NCBI GenBank assembly: GCA_949358305.1
Contig: OX442314.1
Span: 39,724,581-39,788,580 of the forward strand
Length of the DNA stretch: 64,000 nucleotides
Direction: 5' to 3'
Source: Strigamia acuminata
Lineage: Eukaryota; Arthropoda; Chilopoda; Geophilomorpha; Linotaeniidae
Part shown: in pieces, positions 10,605 to 23,257 of the stretch
Layout of the letters: every line of letters starts with the position of its first letter
How positions within the stretch are numbered: position 1 is the stretch's first letter
Position numbers and translations under genes: made by a program
The notes under the pieces: generated by a model
What the model saw: only the letters and a program-made list of their open reading frames with translations
What the model was told of the DNA's origin: nothing
The model's database searches: none

Positions 10605-11695
10605 TTATTGGTCCACCGGTCGATCGGTCGCGTCGGGGCGCGTTGGAGCGATGGCCCGGTGCTCGCGGTACCCACTCGTCGTGGCCGTGGCCGCGTCCAT
10701 CGCCTCGTCCGACTCGGATCGCTCTCGGGTTTCGGTCGGTCCTTCGGCAACGACAATGGTGGCTGGCGGTTGGTCGTCGGGCTCTCGGGTCGGCGAGTGA
10801 CTCAACTGGGGACAAGTAAAGTAAAGTAAAGTAAAGTAAAGTAAAGTAAAATAAAACAAAGTAAATGGAAAATAAATTGGCCGGGGTGGGACGGTGTCTA
10901 ATCGAAATCGAGTTTGACCCCGTGCGCCGTGAAATGGGAAGGGGGGAAAGAGAGAGAGACAGAGACAGACAGACACTCACGTGTTCTTGTCTCGGGCGCT
11001 TCTCGAGATCCAACGCCTTTTTTTTTAAGTCCTCCACCTCCACGTCATGAGCCGACTCCGACTCCGGCTCCGACTCGAGTGGTCGTCGTTGTTGTTGCTG
11101 CCACTGCTGCCACTGCTGCTCTCGCTCCCGCTCCCACTGCTGCTCCGACTGCTCCAGCTCCAATCGCTCCCGCTCCAATCCCTCCCACTCTCGCTGCTCC
11201 CGCTCTCGTTGCTCCCGCTCCTGTCGACGCCACGCCCGCCGATAGACCGCGCTTTCTCGGTCCAACTGTTCGAGACGCAAATGGATTTGGCGCTGGTGGG
11301 ACACCTCTTGTAGTCTCAACCGCTCATCAAGTTCTCTCTTCTTCGCCTCCAACCGTCTTCGCATCTCTCGCTTGAACCTCTCCAACTCGTCGTCCGTGGT
11401 TCGACGCAGTTGTCGTTGCTCCTCTCCCAGCTGGTTTCCCAGCGCCCACAGGAGCCGCGCGGTCGACGGCGGCTCTTCCTCCCCCTCCTCTCCTTCCTTC
11501 TTTTCGAACGGCAGCTCGAATTCGACCGCCCCAGTCTAGAGAGAACGAAGGAACGAACGAATGAACAAAAATATTGCGCCGGGTAACGCGGGGCAACGCG
11601 AAAATTTTTACTCACTTCGACCTCGAGTTTGACTCCTCGTTTAACGTCGCGCAACATGGCGGCGTCGATCTCGGTTAGGTCTTCGTCGTCGTTGT

Positions 11696-11734
<39 letters not shown>

Positions 11735-11902
11735 CAACGACAGCGCCATTGCCGTCTTCTTCGTCGTCGTCGGTGATGTCAACCTGAAAGCAAAATTTTA
11801 AGCGGGGCGACGTGACACGTCGAAGAAAATAAACGCGCTCACCGTGACGACGGGAATGGGCGGCCATCTCGGATCCTCGTTTCGTTCGCGGTTCGGTTCC
11901 AT
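10605..11902 (-). CDS. Gene H: coiled-coil protein (327 aa)
   Basis: Four exons: 11902-11843, 11783-11616, 11535-10981 and 10805-10605 (TAA at 10605-10607), all phase 0. Residues 21-76 hold an acidic stretch and a polyalanine run coded by (GCC)n. Exon 3 encodes a long Glu/Arg/Gln-rich coiled coil with REREQREREQ-like blocks and WQQWQQQQ. The C-terminus is Pro/Thr/Ser-rich. The ATG directly follows a TTTTTCAG acceptor; a GTAAGT donor at 11981-11976 marks a likely 5' UTR exon containing (CATA)n. Not recognised beyond the coiled coil; a scaffold role would be a guess. Confidence 0.72.
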
Positions 11903-11992
11903 CTGAAAAACGGAACGAAAAGTTGACGCCGACTGACGAGAACGAAATGGTTGTCGCGGTAATAGCGTTGGAGAAACTTACCACGTTGTGTA

Positions 11993-12038
11993 TGTATGTA
12001 TGTATGTATGTATGTATGTATGTATGTATGTATGTATG
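11993..12038. repeat. (TATG)n microsatellite in gene H 5' region
   Basis: About eleven TATG units next to the presumed 5' UTR donor of gene H. On the gene strand it reads (CATA)n. Confidence 0.95.
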
Positions 12039-12123
12039 AATGGATAAATGTCTGTCGGTCGTCGAACGAAGTTGGTCGCAAAACGCAGACGTCGCGTGGT
12101 CGGGAAAAGTGCACTCACTCACA

Positions 12124-12126
<3 letters not shown>

Positions 12127-12182
<56 letters not shown>
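12127..12182. repeat. (CT)n microsatellite
   Basis: Dinucleotide run directly upstream of the gene H 5' region. In copy 2 (56008-56059) it is interrupted by TTTC and shorter. Confidence 0.95.
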
Positions 12183-12184
<2 letters not shown>

Positions 12185-12369
12185 GAGATGTGACGCTAGA
12201 GCATGTCGGTCGACCGGTGACGCGAAAAAGATTAATGAATAAACGACACTAATAATGGCAATAACTGACAACTAATAATTAATAATCAATAATTAATTAA
12301 TAATCGACGATTAATAATCAATAACCGATAATGATTAGTAATAACGACAAACGTCGTCATCGAAAATAG

Positions 12370-12630
12370 CGACGCTTTGTCTCCGGGCCCGGGTGGCCGA
12401 GCGGGCAGAGTTACCTGCCGTACGGAGTTGTGGATCGAGGGTTCGAATCCCGCTCCCGCGAGTTTTCGTTTCTGGCAAAGCTGTATTGTCAAACACGCAT
12501 TCCATTGACATTGCCATACATTGTGCCGTTTCAGTTTGGTCCCTTCTTCGTTTCAGATAGTGATGGTGAACACTCTCCCGCGAGGTTGCGGGAGGGTGGG
12601 GGGGAGTCGAAAGATTCGGCTCTCCTTTTA
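12370..12630 (+). mobile_element. tRNA-derived SINE, copy S1
   Basis: Has an A box TGGCCGAGCGG at 12394-12404 and a B box GGTTCGAATCC at 12440-12450, the internal RNA polymerase III promoter layout. A CTCCCGC acceptor-like end follows. The 5' side (GCCCGGG) no longer pairs with it, so this is not a working tRNA gene. About 100 bp downstream is a GCGGGAGGGTGGGGG...GTCGAAAG segment and a T-rich tail. The upstream CGACGCTTT..CGG lead, head and tail segment recur at 41566 and 42049, defining a family. Confidence 0.7.
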
Positions 12631-12859
12631 TTTCTTCGTTTTATTTTTTTATTTTCATTTACCGTTCTCATCTTTATTTTCATTCTCGTTTTTTATTTTC
12701 GTTTACATGTTTCTATTTTTATTTCCACGGTGTGTCGGGAGGGCGCGCGAAAACCTACTCGCCCAATCTCCGTGGTCGCATTTTCCAAATTTTGTCACTG
12801 GATTTCGCGCTTGCGGTGGGGATGGGCGCGCGCAGGCTCCGTCGTCGTGCCAGAAACTC

Positions 12860-12878
12860 CACTGTGTGATGTAGTCGC

Positions 12879-12909
<31 letters not shown>

Positions 12910-13084
12910 ACCTAAACCACCACCACCACCACCACCACCACCATCGTCGTCTCTTCTCTCCTTTTCTTTTAATTTTTGTTAATTTTTGTTAATTTTTGTT
13001 AATTTTGTAATTTTGTAATTTTGTAATTTTGTAATTTTGTAATTTTTGAAATTTTTATTTTTAACTTTTGAATGTACAAATGTA

Positions 13085-13123
<39 letters not shown>

Positions 13124-13200
13124 ATACAATAATCAGACTTTATTCTTCAGTCTTAAAAATATAAAAAAAATAAAAAAAAAAAATATTGTAAACCACTCGT
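12860..13200. repeat. Cluster of simple repeats between SINE S1 and gene I
   Basis: In order: GCC/GTC trinucleotides, (CCA)n near 12916-12942, a TTTTTGTTAA then TTTTGTAA minisatellite near 12972-13045, and (AAAT)n near 13085-13125. No gene seen. Copy-2 equivalent is 56716-57057. Confidence 0.85.
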
Positions 13201-13601
13201 TTACGGTCCACGGGGAAATAAATAAATAAATAAATACATAAATGAATGAATGAATGAATGAATAATTAGAATCGAAGAGTGGCTGTCGTCGTCGTCGTCG
13301 CCGCCGTCGCCGCCGGTCCTCTCCTCGCCACCTTTACCACCGGTCGCCCCTTTGTCGTCGCCTTCGTCGTCCACCGGCTCCGTATCATCGGCCATCGCTC
13401 CCATCCACTTCTTCTCCACCCTCTCCAACATGTTCTCGAATCGTTCCTCCGTTCTCGCCAGCATCGCTTCCAATTTTGCCTCCGTCCTCGCCATCATCTT
13501 CTCGACCATCGCCTCCAGCGCCGTCTCCTCGCTCTTCTTTTCACTCGGTGTCGGTGGCGGCGGCGGCGGCGGTGGTCGCGCAGACGCACCCCCTCGACGC
13601 A
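13201..13601 (-). CDS. Gene I: terminal exon of an unknown protein
   Basis: Open minus-strand frame to TAA, beginning after a TTTTTCGCTAG acceptor (exon start about 13601). It encodes a polyproline run, then an amphipathic helix with three related blocks (MVEKMMARTEAKLEAMLART..), an acidic segment and a tail coded by simple repeats. The helical blocks are reminiscent of EAKMEAMEARMLRM in gene A, but this is weak. Upstream exons are not found: a long (GA)n tract and the foldback element follow at once, so the gene may be truncated. Not recognised. Confidence 0.5.
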
Positions 13602-13624
13602 ACTAGCGAAAAAAAAAAAAAAAA

Positions 13625-13787
<163 letters not shown>

Positions 13788-13788
<1 letters not shown>

Positions 13789-13829
13789 AGTGCACTGTTC
13801 ACGCGCCCACATGCGTGAACAGTGCACTC
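13788..13829. repeat. Perfect 17-bp inverted repeat with 8-nt loop
   Basis: GAGTGCACTGTTCACGC, loop GCCCACAT, then its exact reverse complement. It sits between the (GA)n tract and a (CT)n tract at 13868-13900. The right arm alone reappears at about 17930. Copy-2 equivalent is 57646-57687. Confidence 0.92.
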
Positions 13830-13864
13830 GCCCTCCGCGCCCCGTCGGCGTAGGCGCCGGCCGT

Positions 13865-13902
<38 letters not shown>

Positions 13903-13935
13903 GCCCGGGAATCGCCCTTCCGCCCGTCACCGAAT

Positions 13936-16913
13936 TTTGTCAATATCTGATAAATTTCCACAGAATTGCAGCGACATTGTACGGGATATTTCTGCCCGAT
14001 TTGACGGACTTATGTAAAACATTGCTGAAATTCCGTGGAAATTTATAAAATATTGACAAAGGTTGGTGACCGACCCACGGCGCGTTGCGGCGCGGTCGGA
14101 GCACGCGACCCGATCCCCCCCTCCCCCCGTCCCCAAAAAACCACGCCTCGAGGAACCCCGAGGTTCGGTTTCCGACCGGGTCGCCTCTTGATCCGACCCG
14201 GGGCGCGTCACGGCGCGGTCGAAGGACGGCCCTCGCCCCCAAAAACCACACTCCGGGTCACGTGGTCTCGCACTCGACTTTTTCAGTTTTCCCGTTTTCG
14301 GCCCGTTACGGCCAAGGACCGTAACGGGTCGAAAACGGGCCGCAACGGGTCGAAAACGGCCGCAACGGGTCGAAAACGGCCCGCACGGGCCGTTAACGGG
14401 CCGCCGACGGTCCCGTCACAATCCCGTAACGGCTCGCACGGGCCGTTAACGGGCCGCCGACGGTCCCGTCACGATCCCGTAACGGCTCGCACGGGCCGTT
14501 AACGGGCCGCCGACGGTTCCGTAACTATCCCGTAACGGCCCGCACGGGCCGTTAACGGGCCGCCGACGGTCCCGTCACGACCCCGTAACGGCCCGTACGA
14601 CCTCATGCGGGCCGTTGACGGGCCGTTAACGGGCCGTTAACGGGCCGTTAACGGCCCGTTAACGGCGTAAAACCAAAAACAGGATTCGAGATTAATGTCT
14701 ATGAATGTTGTACGCGTTTTCATGTACGTGTTGTCGGTTGTTGATTTTTTCGATTCACGCCGTAACGGCCCGTTAACGGCCCGTTAACGGCCCGTCAACG
14801 GCCCGTCAACGGCCCGCAACGGCCCGCACGGGCCGTTAACGGGCCGTCGACGATCCCGTCACGATCCCGCAACGGCCCGCACGGGCCGTTAACGGGCCGC
14901 TGACGGTCCCGTCACGATCCCGTCACGGCCTTCGTTCCCGGACTTCGGCTCGCCGACGGCCCGTACGACCTCACGCGGGCCGTTAACGGGCCGTTAACGG
15001 CCCGTTAACGGCCCGTTAACGGCGTAAAACCAAAAACAGGATTCGAGATTAATGTCTATGAATGTTGTACGCGTTTTCATGTACGTGTTGTCGGTTGTTG
15101 ATTTTTTCGATTCACGCCGTAACGGCCCGTTAACGGCCCGTTAACGGCCCGTCAACGGCCCGTCAACGGCCCGCAACGGCCCGCACGGGCCGTTAACGGG
15201 CCGTCGACGATCCCGTCACGATCCCGCAACGGCCCGCACGGGCCGTTAACGGGCCGCTGACGGTCCCGTCACGATCCCGCAACGGCCCGCACGGGCCGTT
15301 AACGGGCCGTCGACGATCCCGTCACGATCCCGCAACGGCCCGCACGGGCCGTTAACGGGCCGCTGACGGTCCCGTCACGATCCCGCAACGGCCCGCACGG
15401 GCCGTTAACGGGCCGTCGACGGTCCCGTCACGATCCCGCAACGGCCCGCACGGGCCGTTAACGGCCCGTTAACGGCCCGTTAACGGCCCGTTAACGGGGC
15501 AAAACCGAAAACAGGATTCGAGATTAATGTCTATGAATGTTGTACGCGTTTTCACGTACGTGTTGTCGGTTGTTGATTTTTTCGATTCACGCCGTAACGG
15601 CCCGTTAACGGCCCGTTAACGGCCCGTCAACGGCCCGTCAACGGCCCGGAACGGCCCGCACGGGCCGTTAACGGGCCGTCGACGATCCCGTCACGATCCC
15701 GCAACGGCCCGCACGGGCCGTTAACGGGCCGCTGACGGTCCCGTCACGATCCCGTCACGGCCTTCGTTCCCGGACTTCGGCTCGCCGACGGCCCGTACGA
15801 CCTCACGCGGGCCGTTAACGGGCCGTTAACGGCCCGTTAACGGCCCGTTAACGGCGTAAAACCAAAAACAGGATTCGAGATTAATGTCTATGAATGTTGT
15901 ACGCGTTTTCATGTACGTGTTGTCGGTTGTTGATTTTTTCGATTCACGCCGTAACGGCCCGTTAACGGCCCGTTAACGGCCCGTCAACGGCCCGTCAACG
16001 GCCCGCAACGGCCCGCACGGGCCGTTAACGGGCCGTCGACGATCCCGTCACGATCCCGCAACGGCCCGCACGGGCCGTTAACGGGCCGCTGACGGTCCCG
16101 TCACGATCCCGTCACGGCCTTCGTTCCCGGACTTCGGCTCGCCGACGGCCCGTACGACCTCACGCGGGCCGTTAACGGGCCGTTAACGGCCCGTTAACGG
16201 CCCGTTAACGGCGTAAAACCAAAAACAGGATTCGAGATTAATGTCTATGAATGTTGTACGCGTTTTCACGTACGTGTTGTCGGTTGTTGATTTTTTCGAT
16301 TTACGCCGTAACGGCCCGTTAACGGCCCGTTAACGGCCCGTCAACGGCCCGTCAACGGCCCGCATGGAGTCGTACGGGCCGTTAACGGGCCGCCGACGGT
16401 CCCGTCACGATCCCGTCACGGCCCGTGCGGGCCGTTAACGGGCCGCCAACGGTCCCGTCACGATCCCGTCACGGCTCGTGCGGGCCGTTAACGGGCCGCC
16501 GACAGTCCCGTCACGATCCCGTAACGGGCTGAAAACGGGAAAACTGAAAGAGTCGGGTGCGAGACCACGTGACCCGGAGTGTGGTTTTTGGGGGCGAGGG
16601 CCGTCCTCCGACCGCGCCGTGACGCGCCCCGAGTCGGATCAAGAGGCGACCCGGTCGGAAACCGAACCTCGGGGTTCCTCGAGGCGTGGTTTTTTGGGGA
16701 CGGGGGGAGGGGGGGGGGGGGGGGATCGGGTCGCGTGCTCCGACCGCGCCGCAACGCGATGTGGGTCGGTCACCAACTTTTGTCAATTTTTGACAAATTT
16801 CCACGGAATTTCAGCAACATTTTACGAGACGTTTCTGCCCGACTAGACACGTTTCCGCAGGTTTTAGCAAAACAACGTTAAATTCTGTGGAAATTTATCA
16901 AATGTTGACAAAA
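13936..16913. mobile_element. Foldback-type element FB1 with ~370-bp terminal inverted repeats
   Basis: The left end (13936-14305) reappears inverted at the right end (16518-16913). Outermost shared bases are GAATTTTGTCAA and GATAAATTTCCACAGAATT, and the inner parts (CACGTGACCCGGAGTGTGG) match closely. Between the arms are about 2.2 kb of palindromic satellite. No transposase-like frame is visible, so it would be non-autonomous. Calling it a foldback element rests on the inverted arms and internal repeats; no clear target duplication was identified. It could also be satellite DNA organised as a palindrome. Confidence 0.6.
14298..16517. repeat. Palindromic satellite block 1 inside FB1
   Basis: Core motif GGGCCGTTAACGGCCC is itself a perfect palindrome. 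An AT-rich spacer of about 95 bp containing GATTAATGTCTATGAATG occurs five times (starting near 14667, 15024, 15502, 15855, 16211), giving a higher-order period of about 355 bp with one longer unit of 478 bp. Confidence 0.9.
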
Positions 16914-17487
16914 TTCTGTGCAAGTTTTGTCAGATACTTACTTACTTACGATATAAACTCGAACGTCGTCCATCGACACTCTCAACATTCCACCGGACAT
17001 TTTCCGGAAGAGTTTGTCCCGATCGGGACCACGCCTCGACGAAGCCCGGGACCCGGTTTCCGACCGGGTCGTTTTTGGCCCAAGTCACGGCGCGTCGCGG
17101 CGCTTTCGGAGCACGCGACCCGATCCCCCCCTCCCCCCGTTCTCAAAAACCACGCCTCGACGAAGCCCGGGACCCGGTTTCCGACCGGGTCGTTTTTGGC
17201 CCAAGTCACGGCGCGTCGCGGCGCGTTCGGAGCACATGAACCGATCCCCCCTCCCTCCCGTCACAAAAACCACGTTTTAGCGAAACCCTTGACCGGTCAC
17301 AAAACCCACCGAACACCGAAAAGCAACGAACAAAACGCGCTCGGTCGCACGAACTACTCGGCCAAAACAACATCCGCAAATTCCGCATCACAGTCGCGAT
17401 CAACGAAACAACGTATAGGCCGCCGTAATGTTAAAAAGCGGGACCCTTTCGCCCCCGACAAAATCCGCACACATACCCCAAGGTTAA
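16914..17487. repeat. Composite tail right of FB1, ending at TTAA
   Basis: Includes a segment at 16945-17025 that is inverted at about 17610-17690, two direct copies of an ~80-bp stretch around CGACCGGGTCGTTTTTGG (about 17030 and 17151), and the tail 17250-17487 shared with 9886-10123, ending CCCCAAGGTTAA. No gene seen. Copy-2 equivalent is 60772-61345. Confidence 0.7.
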
Positions 17488-17925
17488 GCGCCGACTGGTC
17501 CCCGTCCGGCCGCGTCCGGGCGTCGCGTCCGCACGCCTGCTTTGCCTATCCTTCGGAAGCGAGTGCACCCGCAAAATCCGCACTTTGGGAGTGACTATTC
17601 CTCGGATTCCGGCCGGACCAAACTCTTCCGGAAAATGTCCGGGGGAATGCTGAGAGTGCCGATAGACGACATTCGATTTTATGTCGTGGATTTTTGTGCG
17701 GTTTGCGCCGTGTTTATTATTCGTACGAGATTTGGTATTTTCGCAGGGTTGTTGTCGCGCGAGATTCATCGGGGTAAAGCGAGTTCATCAACGACCTCGC
17801 CGGTGAATGTTGCTAAAAATCTGTGCAAGTGTTGTCAAATATTGCCGTGATTCGATGGAATTTTTGTCAGACATTGGGAAATTTTTTTTGACTTGTCCAA
17901 CGCGCCAGTAAATCGAGCGTCCACA

Positions 17926-20900
17926 CGCGCCCACATGCGTGAACAGTGCACTCGCCCTCCGCGCCCCGTCGGCGTAGGCGCCGGCCGTCCCCCCTTTCTC
18001 TCTCTCTCTCTCTCTTCCGCCCGGGAATCGCCCTTCCGCCCGTCACCGAATTTTGTCAATATCTGATAAATTTCCACAGAATTGCAGCGACATTGTACGG
18101 GATATTTCTGCCCGATTTGACGGACTTATGTAAAACATTGTTGAAATTCCGTGGAAATTTATAAAATATTGACAAAGGTTGGTGACCGACCCACGGCGCG
18201 TTGCGGCGCGGTCGGAGCACGCGACCCAATCCCCCCCTCCCCCCGTCCCCAAAAAACCACGCCCCGAGGAACCCCGAGGTTCGGTTTCCGACCGGGTCGC
18301 CTCTTGATCCGACCCGGGGCGCGTCACGGCGCGGTCGGAGGACGGCCCTCGCCCCCAAAAACCACACTCCGGGTCACGTGGTCTCGCACCCGACTCTCTC
18401 AGTTATCCCGTTACGGCCCTTGGCCGTAACGGGCCGTTACGGGATCGTGACGGGACCGTCGGCGGCCCGTTAACGGCCCGCACGGGCCGTGACGGGATCG
18501 TGACGGGACCGTTGGCGGCCCGTTAACGGCCCGCACGCGCCGTGACGGGACCGTGACGGGACCGTCGGCGGCCCGTTAACGGCCCGTACGACTCCATGCG
18601 GGCCGTTGACGGGCCGTTAACGGGCCGTTAACGGGCCGTTAACGGCGTAAATCGAAAAAATCAACAACCGACAACACGTACGTGAAAACGCGTACAACAT
18701 TCATAGACATTAATCTCGAATCCTGTTTTTGGTTTTACGCCGTTAACGGGCCGTTAACGGGCCGTTAACGGCCCGTTAACGGCCCGTTAACGGCCCGCGT
18801 GAGGTCGTACGGGCCGTCGGCGAGCCGAAGTCCGGGAACGAAGGCCGTGACGGGATCGTGACGGGACTGTCGGCGGCCCGTTAACGGCCCGCACGCGCCG
18901 TGACGGGACCGTGACGGGACCGTCGGCGGCCCGTTAACGGCCCGTGCGGGCCGTTGCGGGATCGTGACGGGATCGTCGACGGCCCGTTAACGGCCCGTGC
19001 GGGCCGTTGCGGGCCGTTGACGGGCCGTTGACGGGCCGTTAACGGGCCGTTAACGGGCCGTTACGGCGTGAATCGAAAAAATCAACAACCGACAACACGT
19101 ACATGAAAACGCGTACAACATTCATAGACATTAATCTCGAATCCTGTTTTCGGTTTTGCCCCGTTAACGGGCCGTTAACGGGCCGTTAACGGGCCGTTAA
19201 CGGCCCGTGCGGGCCGTTGCGGGATCGTGACGGGACCGTCGACGGCCCGTTAACGGCCCGTGCGGGCCGTTGCGGGATCGTGACGGGACCGTCAGCGGCC
19301 CGTTAACGGCCCGTGCGGGCCGTTGCGGGATCGTGACGGGATCGTCGACGGCCCGTTAACGGCCCGTGCGGGCCGTTGCGGGATCGTGACGGGACCGTCA
19401 GCGGCCCGTTAACGGCCCGTGCGGGCCGTTGCGGGATCGTGACGGGATCGTCGACGGCCCGTTAACGGCCCGTGCGGGCCGTTGCGGGCCGTTGACGGGC
19501 CGTTGACGGGCCGTTAACGGGCCGTTAACGGGCCGTTACGGCGTGAATCGAAAAAATCAACAACCGACAACACGTACATGAAAACGCGTACAACATTCAT
19601 AGACATTAATCTCGAATCCTGTTTTTGGTTTTACGCCGTTAACGGGCCGTTAACGGGCCGTTAACGGCCCGTTAACGGCCCGCGTGAGGTCGTACGGGCC
19701 GTCGGCGAGCCGAAGTCCGGGAACGAAGGCCGTGACGGGACCGTGACGGGACCGTCGGCGGCCCGTTAACGGCCCGTGCGGGCCGTTGCGGGATCGTGAC
19801 GGGATCGTCGACGGCCCGTTAACGGCCCGTGCGGGCCGTTGCGGGCCGTTGACGGGCCGTTGACGGGCCGTTAACGGGCCGTTAACGGGCCGTTACGGCG
19901 TGAATCGAAAAAATCAACAACCGACAACACGTACATGAAAACGCGTACAACATTCATAGACATTAATCTCGAATCCTGTTTTCGGTTTTGCCCCGTTAAC
20001 GGGCCGTTAACGGGCCGTTAACGGGCCGTTAACGGCCCGTGCGGGCCGTTGCGGGATCGTGACGGGACCGTCGACGGCCCGTTAACGGCCCGTGCGGGCC
20101 GTTGCGGGATCGTGACGGGACCGTCAGCGGCCCGTTAACGGCCCGTGCGGGCCGTTGCGGGATCGTGACGGGATCGTCGACGGCCCGTTAACGGCCCGTG
20201 CGGGCCGTTGCGGGATCGTGACGGGACCGTCAGCGGCCCGTTAACGGCCCGTGCGGGCCGTTGCGGGATCGTGACGGGATCGTCGACGGCCCGTTAACGG
20301 CCCGTGCGGGCCGTTGCGGGCCGTTGACGGGCCGTTGACGGGCCGTTAACGGGCCGTTAACGGGCCGTTACGGCGTGAATCGAAAAAATCAACAACCGAC
20401 AACACGTACATGAAAACGCGTACAACATTCATAGACATTAATCTCGAATCCTGTTTTTGGTTTTACGCCGTTAACGGGCCGTTAACGGGCCGTTAACGGC
20501 CCGTTAACGGCCCGCGTGAGGTCGTACGGGCCGTCGGCGAGCCGAAGTCCGGGAACGAAGGCCGTGACGGGATCGTGACGGGACCGTCAGCGGCCCGTTA
20601 ACGGCCCGTGCGGGCCGTTGCGGGATCGTGACGGGATCGTCGACGGCCCGTTAACGGCCCGTGCGGGCCGTTGCGGGCCGTTGACGGGCCGTTGACGGGC
20701 CGTTAACGGGCCGTTAACGGGCCGTTACGGCGTAAATCGAAAAAATCAACAACCGACAACACGTACGTGAAAACGCGTACAACATTCATAGACATTAATC
20801 TCGAATCCTGTTTTTGGTTTTACGCCGTTAACGGGCCGTTAACGGCCCGTTAACGGCCCGTTAACGGCCCGCACAGGCCGTGACGGGATCGTGACGGGAC

Positions 20901-21450
20901 TGTCGGCGGCCCGTTAACGGCCCGCACGAGCCGTGACGGGATCGTGACGGGACCGTCGGCAGCCCGTTAACGGCCCGTACGACTCCATGCGGGCCGTTGA
21001 CGGGATCGTGACGGGACCGTCGGCAGCCCGTTAACGGCCCGCACGGGCCGTGACGGGATCGTGACGGGACCGTCGGCGGCCCGTTAACGGCCCGCACGGG
21101 CCGTGACGGGATCGTGACGGGACCGTCGGCGGCCCGTTAACGGCCCGCACGAGCCGTGACGGGATCGTGACGGGACCGTTGGCGGCCCGTTAACGGCCCG
21201 CACGGGCCGTGACGGGATCGTGACGGGACCGTCGGCGGCCCGTTAACGGCTTGTACGGGCCGTTACGGGATCGTGACGGGACCGTCGGCGGCCCGTTAAC
21301 GGCCCGCACGGGCCGTTAACGGGGTCGTTACGGGACCGTCGGCGGCCCGTGCGGCGGCCTCGCCAACCTCGTGCGGCCCGTTAACGGCCCGTACGGGCCG
21401 TTACGGGGCCGTTGCGGGATCGTCGGCGGCCCGTTAACGGCCCGCACGGG
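17926..21450. mobile_element. FB2: inverted, truncated relative of FB1
   Basis: 17926-18400 is a direct repeat of 13800-14290 (the FB1 left arm and its flank). The satellite that follows (18400-21450) is the reverse complement of block 1, with six inverted AT-rich spacers near 18646, 19069, 19543, 19894, 20373 and 20728. No second terminal arm is found near 21450, so the right end is missing. Blocks 1 and 2 form a large inverted repeat about 1.9 kb apart. Confidence 0.6.
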
Positions 21451-22024
21451 ACAACGGGCGCCAACGAGCGCCGGTAGTCCCGGTAATTTGTTTCAAAATA
21501 AATATTTGTCACCGTCTCCCCTCCCTCCTCCTCCTCCCCCTCCTCTCCCTCTCGAGGCCAGACACGGCCGCTCCAAAATACGAACCACGACGATGCCTCC
21601 GTACCGATAGACCGAGTGGGTCGCGCGACAGACAATGCGCGCAAACTACCGTCGGCGCACGGTGTGCACGGCGCAACACCACGGAAGTAACTACCGGTGC
21701 GCCCCTCGTGCGTGCGAGGCAACCCCGAGCTCGCTTAAAGAAGCCACGCAACAACAACCGAGTTCGTTTATCTATTTATTTATTTTTTATTCGTCTAGCA
21801 TTTTAAACGAATCGATGAAAACAAATGAAAACAAACAAACAAATTAATAAACAAATCGAATACATAAAAAAATAAAATAAAATAAAATAAAATAAAATAA
21901 AATAAAGATGAAATGAAATGAAATAAAATGAAATATTGGCCGTTTCGATCCTCGATGTCGCCTTTATCTGCCTATCCATCTATTCTGAAATGAGAGAAGA
22001 AAAGATGAGTATTCGAAGAGGCGC
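21451..22024. other. Intergenic, no gene seen
   Basis: Holds a (CTC)n-rich stretch near 21515-21555 and (AAAAT)n near 21868-21905, plus the 3' flank of gene J. No supported coding frame. Confidence 0.55.
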
Positions 22025-23257
22025 TTAGTGGAGAATTCGCTCACTGTCCCGTTTCTTCGACTCGCGGGTAACCGCCGGTGCGTCGGAGGAGCCACCAGTG
22101 TTGGGTGGCGGCTAAAAAAAAAAAAAAAAAAAAAAAAACGAATGTTTGTCGAAATACGGGGAAAAAAAGGTGCGTACATGCACGGTGAACGTTTTCCACC
22201 GACTGACTCACTCACCATGCGCATCAGCATTCTAACTATAGCGCGGTGCGCGTCCAACGCCAAACGCGAGAACACGGGGCCTCCAGCCGGGAGCAACTCG
22301 ACTCCATCGGCGACGTCTCGGTCGTCGCTCTCTTCCTCCTCTTCCTCTTCATCTTCTTCTTCTTCCTCTTCTTCTCCTTCTCCTCCCTCTCCTCCTTCTT
22401 CGCCCTCTCCCTCCTCCGCCACTGTCTTTGCCGGAGCCTCCAGCCCGCCCGACAAGGGAGCGGCGGACGACGTAGATGGGACGGCGTCGCTCGACGACGA
22501 GGCGACGACGCGCGCTGGCGACGATTCTCCGTCTTGACGCGGCTGGAAAATGGAGGGGGAATAGGCGAATGAATAGACGAATGAACGACGACAATCTTGA
22601 CGGGATACCTTTTTGGTTGGCGCCGGATCGCCCGCTTCCCCGGGACGCTTTACCGTTCGCTGCGTCTCCGGCGACTGTGGCTGCGTCGGCGTCTCCGACG
22701 TCCCCGGTGACGGTGGTTGCGACGGTAGCTGCGACTGCGGCGGCTGCAGCTGCGTCAGCGCCTCGTTCTCGCTCCCACTCTCGCTCTCGTTTTCGATCGG
22801 CATCTGTAGAGAAGGAATAAATTAAATTAAATTGAATTAAATCGAAGCGCGAGCGCGGTAAAACCGAAAGAAGAAGGGGTGGAGGTGAGGAAAAGAGACC
22901 GAAGGACGAGCGAGAGGGGGGCGCTATAGTTTCACCGCACGACTCGTTGCACTATACGAATTGCCCCGAAACAAACGCCTATTTATTTCTTTATTTTTTT
23001 TTATTTATTCATTCATTCGTTAATCTCGTCCACTCGTTAAGTTTTATCAAATTCGTTAAACTCGTTCGTCCATTCGTCAAATTGGTCGTTTCGTCTAGCG
23101 ACGAGAACAACGGCGACGCTAACGTTTACGCGAGTAACTCGGTGAGTTCGTGCATTCTGCGCACGCAAAACGCGAACGCGGCCAATTGACAAAATAACAT
23201 TTTACAAGTAATGGTTTAATAATTTACCTCCGTGTGCGAAGCGCGTGTCGCGTCCAT
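22025..23257 (-). CDS. Gene J: acidic low-complexity protein (212 aa), copy 1 only
   Basis: Four exons: 23257-23228 (MDATRASHTE), 22803-22609, 22542-22216 and 22111-22025 (TAA at 22025-22027), all phase 0. Exon 2 is rich in Gln, Pro and Ser and ends in a basic VKRPGEAGDPAPTKK stretch. Exon 3 has a Ser-rich part, a long Gly/Glu/Asp run and a hydrophobic helix (FSRLALDAHRAIVRMLMRM). The last acceptor follows a long poly-T tract. No recognised domain. Exon 2 begins with its own ATG right after CTACAG, so translation could start there. The gene lies inside the 9.4-kb segment missing from copy 2. Confidence 0.6.

Noticed and set aside
12388-12460. A functional Ser/Leu-type tRNA gene
   Set aside because: A and B boxes are good, but the 5' acceptor strand does not pair with CTCCCGC and the anticodon arm does not fold; related copies have a shared non-tRNA body, so SINE fits better.
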